Source of the DNA: Niallia circulans
Lineage (GTDB): Bacteria > Bacillota > Bacilli > Bacillales > Cytobacillaceae
Direction of reading: 5' to 3'
DNA length: 64,000 nucleotides
Assembly: GCF_007273535.1 (NCBI RefSeq)
Contig: NZ_CM017505.1
Span: 23,133-87,132 of the forward strand
Numbering within the stretch: the first letter of the stretch is position 1; every line of letters begins with the position of its first letter. The notes beneath the pieces are model-generated. The model did not search any database and was not told where the DNA came from. It saw only the letters and a program-made list of their open reading frames with translations. The position numbers and the translations under genes are program-made. This document shows positions 58,227 through 64,000 of the stretch, one piece after another.

Positions 58227-58532
58227 TCAACTACATAAATTTCTTAGATACTTATATTCCAATTCATCTTTATCCGCATTATAATCGACATATAAATTGT
58301 GACCATTGAAAAACCATAGATCTGCTTCTTCTACAAAAAACGTTATTTCACCTGCTACTGTATACACAGTAACATCTCTAGGACTGTTATCAATTGTAAA
58401 GGCTAGTGCATAACCTTCTTGAATAGGACTTGTTCCGTAAATTTGGGTAAAAAATCTTACTTTATTCCCCTCCTCTAAACCTACTTCTTCTACAAACCAT
58501 TCCAATGCCTTTTCACTTATCTCGATATTCAT
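58227..58532 (-). CDS. HesB/YneR-like protein
   Basis: 101 residues; I start at MNIEISEKALEWFVEEV because YneR-family proteins begin there, though the AGGAG site is 13 bases away. The family is a HesB/IscA-like fold lacking the usual cysteines in Bacillus members. EEGNKVRFFTQIYGTSPIQEG and ITFFVEEADLWFF fit. The exact function is not established. It is transcribed alone. Confidence 0.7.
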   Translation of the reverse strand: MNIEISEKALEWFVEEVGLEEGNKVRFFTQIYGTSPIQEGYALAFTIDNSPRDVTVYTVAGEITFFVEEADLWFFNGHNLYVDYNADKDELEYKYLRNLCS

Positions 58533-58681
58533 TTTTTCAAACCAACTCCTATTATCGTTATACAATTATTTTATAATATAAATCCTTAGTTTCCATCCAT
58601 TACTTCTATCTGCTTCAAGGTCACTGTAATATCTTATCTACATTACATTATTATCAAATCTTGACAGGCGATATTATTAAT

Positions 58682-58713
58682 AATAGTATATATGCTATAG
58701 CATGTATACTATT
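58682..58713. promoter_or_regulatory. Extended palindrome with ATGCTATAGCAT, yisL promoter
   Basis: The core palindrome (58692-58703) is embedded in AATAGTATA...TATACTATT arms, making a near-perfect 32-bp inverted repeat about 60 bp upstream of the DUF1516 gene. Confidence 0.65.
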
Positions 58714-58770
58714 ATGCTTAGAATTTAATAGCGTTTAATAAGAAAAGGTATCTTAGAAAGGAGTTAAAAA

Positions 58771-59142
58771 ATGAATTTCTTCCAGAACAATGTGAATATT
58801 TTTAGTGGAATGCATCAAGGTTCTTGGGCATTACTTTTCATTCTGTTTTTTGTAACATACTTTCTATATATTAAAACAAAAAACAGACTAGCAACTATTA
58901 TGCATATGATACTTAGATTGTTTTATGTTATCATGCTTTTTTCAGGAGCCGGATTGGTTATAGCATATGACTACGTAACTTTCTATGTAATTAAGGGAAT
59001 AATCGCAGTTATAATGGTAGCATTAATGGAAATTAGCTGTGTGAGGGCCAAAAAAGGGAAAAACAATTTGTACGCTTTTTATAGTGGTAGTGCCTTATTA
59101 ATTGTTGTTGTCTTAATGGGCTTCCGTGTTATTTCCTTTTGA
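58771..59142 (+). CDS. yisL: DUF1516/YisL-like membrane protein
   Basis: 123 residues, ATG behind AAAGGAG. Four membrane helices; HQGSWALLFILFFVTYFLY and HMILRLFYVIMLFSGAGL fit the YisL/DUF1516 family of Bacillus. Function unknown. It carries the most extended copy of the cluster's palindrome in its promoter and a good terminator (59167-59197). Confidence 0.8.
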   Translation: MNFFQNNVNIFSGMHQGSWALLFILFFVTYFLYIKTKNRLATIMHMILRLFYVIMLFSGAGLVIAYDYVTFYVIKGIIAVIMVALMEISCVRAKKGKNNLYAFYSGSALLIVVVLMGFRVISF

Positions 59143-59166
59143 TTCAAAGTAAATTTGTTTCGCAAA

Positions 59167-59197
59167 GATCTCTAACCAAAGGTTAGAGATCTTTTTT
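59167..59197 (+). terminator. Terminator after yisL
   Basis: GATCTCTAACC/GGTTAGAGATC with a three-base loop, followed by six T. Confidence 0.8.
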
Positions 59198-59207
59198 ATA
59201 AGAGTGA

Positions 59208-59627
59208 CTAATATCTGGTGTCCCATAATTTATTTAGTAACTCTTTTAGATTTTGTATTTCTTTATCACTCAAATTATTCGTTACAGACTTATGAGCATC
59301 AATAACTACTGGTAATATTTTGTTTTTTATCTCATGTCCCTTTTCAGTTAAGAAAAGGTTTTGAGAACGTTTATCTTGAGTATTGTGTTTTTTTTGTACA
59401 ATTTCTTTTTTCTCCATTGACTGTATCATTCTTGCTACTGTGGTCTGATCTTTATCAATAGCTGCTGCCAATTCTTTTTGTGTTGTCCCTTCATGTTTAC
59501 TAAGCACACTAATGATTCCCCATTGCTCCGGAGTAACTTCGAAGGGCTTTAATCTCTTGGTAAAATAATTAGTCATCTTTACATCTGTTCGATGAACAAG
59601 ATAGCCAATTAAATCATGTAACTCCAT
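59208..59627 (-). CDS. MarR-family regulator
   Basis: 139 residues, ATG behind GAGGTGG. Winged helix: TTQKELAAAIDKDQTTVARM and DKRSQNLFLTEKGHE, the classical MarR pattern. The palindrome variant ATGCTATCGCAT lies 57 bp upstream, so it is likely part of the same regulatory circuit. It is convergent with yisL. Confidence 0.9.
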   Translation of the reverse strand: MELHDLIGYLVHRTDVKMTNYFTKRLKPFEVTPEQWGIISVLSKHEGTTQKELAAAIDKDQTTVARMIQSMEKKEIVQKKHNTQDKRSQNLFLTEKGHEIKNKILPVVIDAHKSVTNNLSDKEIQNLKELLNKLWDTRY

Positions 59628-59683
59628 ATTCCACCTCTATAAAATTATATTAACAATAAAACACCAAAATTTTATTGAACTAA

Positions 59684-59695
59684 ATGCTATCGCAT
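59684..59695. promoter_or_regulatory. ATGCTATCGCAT site, second MarR promoter
   Basis: One base different from the perfect palindrome, 57 bp upstream of the MarR gene at 59208-59627. Confidence 0.6.
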
Positions 59696-59759
59696 GTATG
59701 TAGGGTACCATACAACTATGTTTTGTCAATAAATTAATATATATTTTTCCAAAAGAAAA

Positions 59760-59776
59760 AGCTGCTAATTGCAGCT
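59760..59776 (-). terminator. Terminator of the DoxX/thioredoxin/TetR operon
   Basis: AGCTGC/GCAGCT with a five-base loop, followed by TTTTTCTTTTGG on the minus strand. Confidence 0.65.
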
Positions 59777-59780
59777 CTTC

Positions 59781-60341
59781 TTATAATGATATAAATTTAT
59801 TATCCAGAATGTTGCTAATTAAACTACTAATAGGAACATTGCAATTGCATGATGCTGGTGATACGAAACAAACATCTGCTACTCCGTAAATTCCCCAGCT
59901 TAAAAACGTTGCTTCTATAAAACAGCTTGGCTTATCCCCATGCTTTTTTACTAATAGACAATATAAAGCATCGGTTAATTCCTGTTTAATATCTGGTTCG
60001 CAATAGGTTTTAAATATATTGAGATTATCTCCTAATAATCGGAAAATTCTAGTTCTTAGATTACTAATAGCCTGTACTGCTAATATTAAAGTCTCTTCAT
60101 CAATAGAATCTTGGTTCTTTATATCTTTAAACTGTCCTTTTATCAAAATTTCTTTACTTATATAGCTTATAAGATCTTGTTTATCACCAAAATGGCTATA
60201 AAATGTAGAACGGTTAATGTTCGCAGTAACCGTTATATCCTTAACCGAAACTCCATCAATATTTTTATCCTTTGAAAGATTAAAGAATGCATCAACAATT
60301 AACTGTCTAGTCCTTTGTACACGAGGGTCTAGTCTTTCCAT
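59781..60341 (-). CDS. TetR-family regulator
   Basis: 186 residues, ATG behind AAGGGAG. Helix-turn-helix: VSVKDITVTANINRSTFYSH, then FGDKQDLISYI. The C-terminal domain contains FLSWGIYGVADVC; the TetR protein at 61507-62055 has MLSWGIYGAAIDW at the same place, so the two are paralogs. It is the last gene of an operon with the DoxX-like and thioredoxin-like genes, 25 bp after the latter. Confidence 0.85.
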   Translation of the reverse strand: MERLDPRVQRTRQLIVDAFFNLSKDKNIDGVSVKDITVTANINRSTFYSHFGDKQDLISYISKEILIKGQFKDIKNQDSIDEETLILAVQAISNLRTRIFRLLGDNLNIFKTYCEPDIKQELTDALYCLLVKKHGDKPSCFIEATFLSWGIYGVADVCFVSPASCNCNVPISSLISNILDNKFISL

Positions 60342-60366
60342 CCTTAACTCCCTTGACGCAATATTT

Positions 60367-60921
60367 TCACCCTTTTTCAGGTTTTATAATATTTAGTAAC
60401 GCCTCTTTAAGACTATTGTAAATATAAAACCAAATTTTCTCGTCTTTAGTATATCGTTTCCTTAAATTCATTATAGCTACTCTTTGTTCTTCTTCAGAAA
60501 GGTTTCCTTCTCTTATACCATCCACCATTGCTTGAACCTCTGGAGCCCGTGGTCCCCATCTTCCTATTAGTTCACCTTGTGTATTTAAAATCAAAACGAT
60601 TGGTATAGCACGACCATTATTTGTTAAATGACGATCAATTAAATCTGTATCTTTATCTCTTGATACAACTTTCATCTCATGGTTTGATTCTTCTGCTATC
60701 TTACGAATAATTGGATTTATCACCATTGCATCGCCGCACCAATCTTCTGTTATGACTAAAAATTGAAGTTGATGTTTCTCCAGCTCAGTAGAAAATCCAT
60801 CAGCTGGTAATGTAAAACGCTCATATATCGAAAAACTTTCGGCCTTTAATGTACTCATATCATTCATATACTGTTGAATAGATAATCCTTCTTCGAAATA
60901 CTGTTGCTCCGTTTTCACCAT
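60367..60921 (-). CDS. Thioredoxin-family protein
   Basis: 184 residues. The active-site region is FLVITEDWCGDAMVINPIIR: a single cysteine (WCGDA) replaces the usual CxxC, and the cis-proline loop is AIPIVLILNTQGELI. The C-terminal tail is helical. The family member fits a monothiol thioredoxin-like protein found near bacillithiol and redox genes. It is encoded 22 bp after the DoxX-like gene. A role in thiol stress is likely but unproven. Confidence 0.75.
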   Translation of the reverse strand: MVKTEQQYFEEGLSIQQYMNDMSTLKAESFSIYERFTLPADGFSTELEKHQLQFLVITEDWCGDAMVINPIIRKIAEESNHEMKVVSRDKDTDLIDRHLTNNGRAIPIVLILNTQGELIGRWGPRAPEVQAMVDGIREGNLSEEEQRVAIMNLRKRYTKDEKIWFYIYNSLKEALLNIIKPEKG

Positions 60922-60943
60922 AGCACCTTCTCACCATGAATTA

Positions 60944-61297
60944 TTAAAAAATATAAAATGAACTTACAGCTATACTTAAAATCATTAAAATTATTGCTGG
61001 AACTGACTTTTTAAATGGGTCTTTTACTATTACTAATAAAGTAAGTGCTGCAACAAACATAGTGCCCCCTAATAGTAATCCTGCAAATCCAGCAACGTAA
61101 GGAACCCAAATACCAATTAACATACCAAGAGCACCTATTATTTCAAAAGCACCAGTAAGAAAATTAAAAATAGCTGGAAAACCAAATCGCTTAAATTCTT
61201 CAGCCATTTTTCCGGAAATTATTTTGGTTCCGGTCATTATAAAAAATAAAAATAATAATACTTGAACAACGTTTACTAATATAGAAATAGTAATCAC
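60944..61297 (-). CDS. DoxX-like membrane protein
   Basis: 117 residues, GTG start, four membrane helices. FFIMTGTKIISGKMAEEFKR, FGFPAIFNFLTGAFEIIGAL and LIGIWVPYVAGFAGLLLGG match DoxX-like proteins, which are membrane oxidoreductase partners or components. First gene of an operon with the thioredoxin-like and TetR genes. Two copies of the cluster palindrome lie upstream (61322 and 61445). Confidence 0.8.
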   Translation of the reverse strand: MITISILVNVVQVLLFLFFIMTGTKIISGKMAEEFKRFGFPAIFNFLTGAFEIIGALGMLIGIWVPYVAGFAGLLLGGTMFVAALTLLVIVKDPFKKSVPAIILMILSIAVSSFYIF

Positions 61298-61321
61298 ATC
61301 TTTCTTCTATAGAATAAATAC

Positions 61322-61456
61322 ATGCTACAGCATATATTTTGTAGATACTCACTTTTTTTAACTTTAAATAACAGTTAAACTTTTCGTCACCTTTACACCC
61401 TCCTATTTTTCGCTATACTAAACATAACATTTATACCGATATAAATGCCATAGCAT
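61322..61456. promoter_or_regulatory. Two ATGCYAYAGCAT sites upstream of the doxX operon
   Basis: ATGCTACAGCAT at 61322-61333 and ATGCCATAGCAT at 61445-61456. The first is 25 bp upstream of the doxX-like start; the second lies just beyond the end of the next TetR gene. Confidence 0.6.
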
Positions 61457-61506
61457 ATATATATTGATTTATTTTATGCTAAATGTCAAATCGATTACTT
61501 ATTACT

Positions 61507-62055
61507 TTACATATAAAACCCTCTAGATAAATTAGGAATAACCAATTTAATATACTCTTCCGGTGGTAATTCACTATTTTTATTCCAATCAATAGCAGCT
61601 CCATATATTCCCCAACTCAACATAACTGAAGCAACTCTATTTTTTTCTTCTCCCTCACTTTGCCTTTGTAACATTTTATAAAAGATAATCTCTAGTTGTT
61701 CCTTGATTATTCGTGCTATCGTGTCTTCATATCCATTATGGCAACGACTTGATAAAGAACAATGGAAGCTAGTTATAGCTAAAAATATGTTCACTATTAC
61801 TTCTTCTTTTAGTTCATAATCCTTTATTAATTCATCATTTAAGTTAATTAGGAATACTTCAGACAAGACCTTCTCTAATAAATCATATTTATCTACAAAA
61901 TGATAATAAAACGTTGCTCTGTTAATCATAGCCTCTGTTGTAATATCTTTGACAGTAATATCCTTGAAGTCTTTTTTCTCTGATATCATCATAAATGCAT
62001 CCATAATTGATTTACGAGTGCGAATATATCGCAAATCTTTTTTTACTTCCGTCAT
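61507..62055 (-). CDS. TetR-family regulator
   Basis: 182 residues from the ATG at 62055, behind AAGGAGGAG; a longer upstream frame reads as hydrophobic nonsense. Helix-turn-helix: ITVKDITTEAMINRATFYYH, then FVDKYDLLEKV. It is divergent from the FMN reductase operon. The perfect palindrome TCGTATATACGA lies between the two starts and is its probable operator. Paralog of the regulator at 59781-60341. Confidence 0.9.
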   Translation of the reverse strand: MTEVKKDLRYIRTRKSIMDAFMMISEKKDFKDITVKDITTEAMINRATFYYHFVDKYDLLEKVLSEVFLINLNDELIKDYELKEEVIVNIFLAITSFHCSLSSRCHNGYEDTIARIIKEQLEIIFYKMLQRQSEGEEKNRVASVMLSWGIYGAAIDWNKNSELPPEEYIKLVIPNLSRGFYM

Positions 62056-62093
62056 TTTAATCTCCTCCTTTTTTAGACAAATGATTAAATATG

Positions 62094-62105
62094 TCGTATA
62101 TACGA
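62094..62105. promoter_or_regulatory. TetR-type operator TCGTATATACGA
   Basis: A perfect 12-bp palindrome within GTCGTATATACGATAAAT, in the divergent gap. On the minus strand it falls between TTGTCA and ATATTT. A half-site ATGTCGTAAT lies near 62157. Confidence 0.65.
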
Positions 62106-62199
62106 TAAATGACAACATCTATTGGTATTGTTGTTATTTATTATGTACTAAGATAATGTCGTAATCAACTTTACAAACTAACTTTTGAAGGAGATATAT

Positions 62200-62763
62200 A
62201 TGATGTTAAAAATTGGAATTATCACTGGAAGTACAAGACAAACAAGAGTTGGCGATCAAGTAGCTGAATGGGTTAAATCATTAGCTGACCAAAGAACAGA
62301 CGCTTCTTTTGAAATTGTAGACATTAAAGAGTACAATCTGCCATTATATGATGAACTAATCCCTGCTGCTTTCACAAATGATTATCAAACACCAGAAGCA
62401 AAACCATGGTCTAAGAAGATAAACGAATTAGATGGTTTTGTTTTTGTAACACCAGAGTACAACCGTAATATTACTTCTGCTTTAAAAAATGCAATCGATT
62501 ATCTAAGTGCTGAATTCCATAATAAAGCTGCAGGAATTGTAAGTTACGGTTCAGCTGGCGGTACTACAGCAGCAAATCAACTTAGATTAGTACTATCAGT
62601 TCCTCAAGTGGCTACAGTATCAACGCAACCAGCTTTGAGTATTTTTACTGATTTTGAAAACATGAATAAGTTTACACCTGGAGACTTTCATCAACAAACT
62701 GTACAAACTATGTTAGACCAAGTTGTATCATGGTCTTCTGCTTTAAAAACAATTAGAAAGTAA
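62200..62763 (+). CDS. NADPH-dependent FMN reductase
   Basis: 187 residues from the ATG behind GAAGGAGATATAT. The flavodoxin-like fold shows GIITGSTRQTRVGDQVAEW (phosphate loop), TPEYNRNITSALKNAIDYLS (FMN isoalloxazine loop with the family's P-E-Y-N) and IVSYGSAGGTTAANQLR. Enzymes of this family reduce quinones, azo dyes or nitro compounds with NADPH. It starts an operon with the DsbA-like and YdhR-like genes under the TetR-type operator. Confidence 0.9.
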   Translation: MMLKIGIITGSTRQTRVGDQVAEWVKSLADQRTDASFEIVDIKEYNLPLYDELIPAAFTNDYQTPEAKPWSKKINELDGFVFVTPEYNRNITSALKNAIDYLSAEFHNKAAGIVSYGSAGGTTAANQLRLVLSVPQVATVSTQPALSIFTDFENMNKFTPGDFHQQTVQTMLDQVVSWSSALKTIRK

Positions 62764-62781
62764 AGGAGTGAAAAAGGTCTT

Positions 62782-63702
62782 ATGGACAAAAATCCTATGG
62801 CTTGTGATTTAGAAACAGGAATTTGTGGTGTACCTGATAATGATGATATGGAAGTAATTGATTTAAATCATTCCAATAAAAATATTGATTTATATTACGT
62901 AACAGATCCTATTTGCTCTCATTGTTGGGCACTTGAACCTACACTTCGCCGTTTCGTATCTCAATATGGTCACTACTTTAATTTCCATACTGTTATGGGA
63001 GGACTGTTAGAGAAATGGGAAGACTTTGGTGATGCTGCAAATGGTATTTCTAAACCTTCCGACGTTGCAGAACATTGGAAAGAAGTGGGTGTACACAGCC
63101 GAATGCCAATAGATGGATCTCTTTGGGTGGACAACCCTATTCAATCTTCTTTCCCACCATCTAGAGTATATAAGGTTATACAACAAAGAGATAAATCCTT
63201 AGCAAATGCATTTTTACGTCGTGCGAGGGAATCCGTATTTGCTTTCAATCTGAATATAGGGGATCAAGCTGTCCTCATTGATATAGTGAATAAGTTAGGA
63301 CTTGATGGTGCATCCATTGTGGAGGAAGCACAAAAAGAAACTGGACGAAATCTCCTTAAAGAAGACTTCAGACTAGCTGCTAGTTTGGGTGTAAGAGGAT
63401 TCCCTACTATTATCATGGTTAATCAAGAAAATAAAGGTGTCAAGATTGTTGGAGCACGTCAACTAGAATATTATATAGACGGTTTAAAACAAGCACTCGA
63501 TCAAGAAAATATTCAACCTAAGGTTCAACCTAAACTTTCTGACCTATTGAAGGAAGAAAAGGTATTATTCTCGAAAGAAATCGAAGTCATGTACGATATT
63601 GATCAAGCAGAATTATCATCATTTGTTAAAAAGGAACTTTCTTCTGAAAGCTATATTCAAAAAGAAATACTAGGTGAGTCCTATTTTCTACAAGCAGATT
63701 AA
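62782..63702 (+). CDS. DsbA-family (SpxH/FrnE-like) protein
   Basis: 306 residues. The thioredoxin-fold active site is YYVTDPICSHCWALEPTLRR (C-x-x-C) with the cis-proline at GVRGFPTIIMVNQE. No signal peptide is present, so it is cytoplasmic, as SpxH (ClpXP adaptor) and FrnE-like proteins are. The C-terminal about 80 residues form a charged extension. Encoded 18 bp after the FMN reductase. It probably acts in thiol or quinone stress. Confidence 0.85.
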   Translation: MDKNPMACDLETGICGVPDNDDMEVIDLNHSNKNIDLYYVTDPICSHCWALEPTLRRFVSQYGHYFNFHTVMGGLLEKWEDFGDAANGISKPSDVAEHWKEVGVHSRMPIDGSLWVDNPIQSSFPPSRVYKVIQQRDKSLANAFLRRARESVFAFNLNIGDQAVLIDIVNKLGLDGASIVEEAQKETGRNLLKEDFRLAASLGVRGFPTIIMVNQENKGVKIVGARQLEYYIDGLKQALDQENIQPKVQPKLSDLLKEEKVLFSKEIEVMYDIDQAELSSFVKKELSSESYIQKEILGESYFLQAD

Positions 63703-63717
63703 TTAGGAGAGAATATA

Positions 63718-64000
63718 ATGTCATATATTTTACAGGTTGATTTTAAGATGCAAGGTCCCTTTGGAGATGAGATGGCCCAGGCTTTTTCCGGTCTGGCGGA
63801 AAGCATTAACAAAGAAGAAGGATTTCTTTGGAAGATTTGGACGGAGAATCAGGAAACAAGTGAAGCTGGAGGCATCTATTGCTTTCAAACAAAAGAAAAC
63901 GCTGCTAACTATTTAGAAATGCATACTAAACGATTAGTTGATTTAGGAGTAAATGATATAAACGCAAAGATTTTCTCCATTAATTCTAAATTAACTAAAA
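63718..64000 (+). CDS. YdhR-like monooxygenase, cut by window end
   Basis: ATG behind TAGGAGAG; open to the last base of the window (94 codons). SYILQVDFKMQGPFGDEMAQ, then LWKIWTENQETSEAGGIYCF and LVDLGVNDINAKIFSIN fit small YdhR/antibiotic-biosynthesis-monooxygenase-type proteins of about 100 residues. Such proteins act on aromatic or quinone substrates. It belongs to the operon of the two preceding genes; only a few codons are likely missing. Confidence 0.8.
   Translation, partial: MSYILQVDFKMQGPFGDEMAQAFSGLAESINKEEGFLWKIWTENQETSEAGGIYCFQTKENAANYLEMHTKRLVDLGVNDINAKIFSINSKLTK

Overview
The window is about two thirds of a low-GC Gram-positive conjugative plasmid, most likely from Bacillus or a close relative. 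The evidence is the low GC, strong AGGAGG-type ribosome binding sites with many TTG and GTG starts, and a gene set resembling the pLS20 family: an Alp7A/ParM-type actin, a MobL-type relaxase behind two small auxiliary proteins, a large Gram-positive type IV secretion (T4SS) operon, topoisomerase III and an ArdC-like protein. No rRNA, tRNA, CRISPR array or intact insertion sequence was seen.

Maintenance (1-9.6 kb). A type II partition operon (short protein, ParM-like actin, coiled-coil ParR-like adaptor, 1578-3568) sits next to a candidate centromere of four ACAACGTTGT-type palindromes around its promoter (3611-3815). A MerR/RacA-like DNA-binding protein (4309-4839) lies in a dense cluster of AACGC pentamers. 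Two small operons of unknown function and an exported-protein/membrane-protein pair follow. At 8500-9336 is what reads as a complete type III toxin-antitoxin locus: a strong promoter, three 34-35-nt pseudoknot repeats, a terminator, and a CptN/TenpN-like endoribonuclease.

Transfer (9.6-39 kb, nearly all minus strand). The operon runs from 38.8 kb down to 9.6 kb: a large secreted adhesin-like protein, small membrane and pilin-like proteins, a CpaF/VirB11 ATPase with TadB/TadC-like proteins, a VirB2-like pilin, a long coiled-coil protein, a macrodomain protein, VirD4, VirB6 with a tandem-repeat tail, VirB3/VirB4 components, a lysozyme-NlpC/P60 hydrolase and a VirB8-like protein. Then comes an oriT-like region (inverted repeats plus a phased 11-bp array) and a processing operon: two auxiliary proteins, relaxase, ArdC-like protein and a toprim primase-like protein. 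Hairpins with T-runs follow several pilin-like genes, as if to set stoichiometry.

Replication and accessory genes (39-50.3 kb). A putative replication initiator (41020-42036) has three 24-bp iterons and AT-rich direct repeats inside its coding sequence, so the origin is probably within the gene. Around it are a promoter-driven leader or small RNA (40060-40342), a lipoprotein, a ribbon-helix-helix-like protein with a palindromic operator, a serine recombinase homolog lacking its catalytic serine, an intact serine resolvase, topoisomerase III, a CPBP protease, two paralogous membrane proteins and a RES-domain protein with seven 17-residue repeats.

Stress/detoxification cargo (50.5-64 kb). After a zone of gene remnants (ASCH protein, 5'-truncated alpha/beta hydrolase, histidine kinase fragment) and a TetR-controlled MFS exporter, there is a cluster of redox and detoxification genes (SDR, DUF1772, DoxX, thioredoxin-like, FMN reductase, DsbA-like, YdhR-like monooxygenase) with two MarR and two TetR-type regulators. 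A palindrome, ATGCTATAGCAT, recurs in at least seven places in the intergenic regions of this cluster and probably marks a single regulon.
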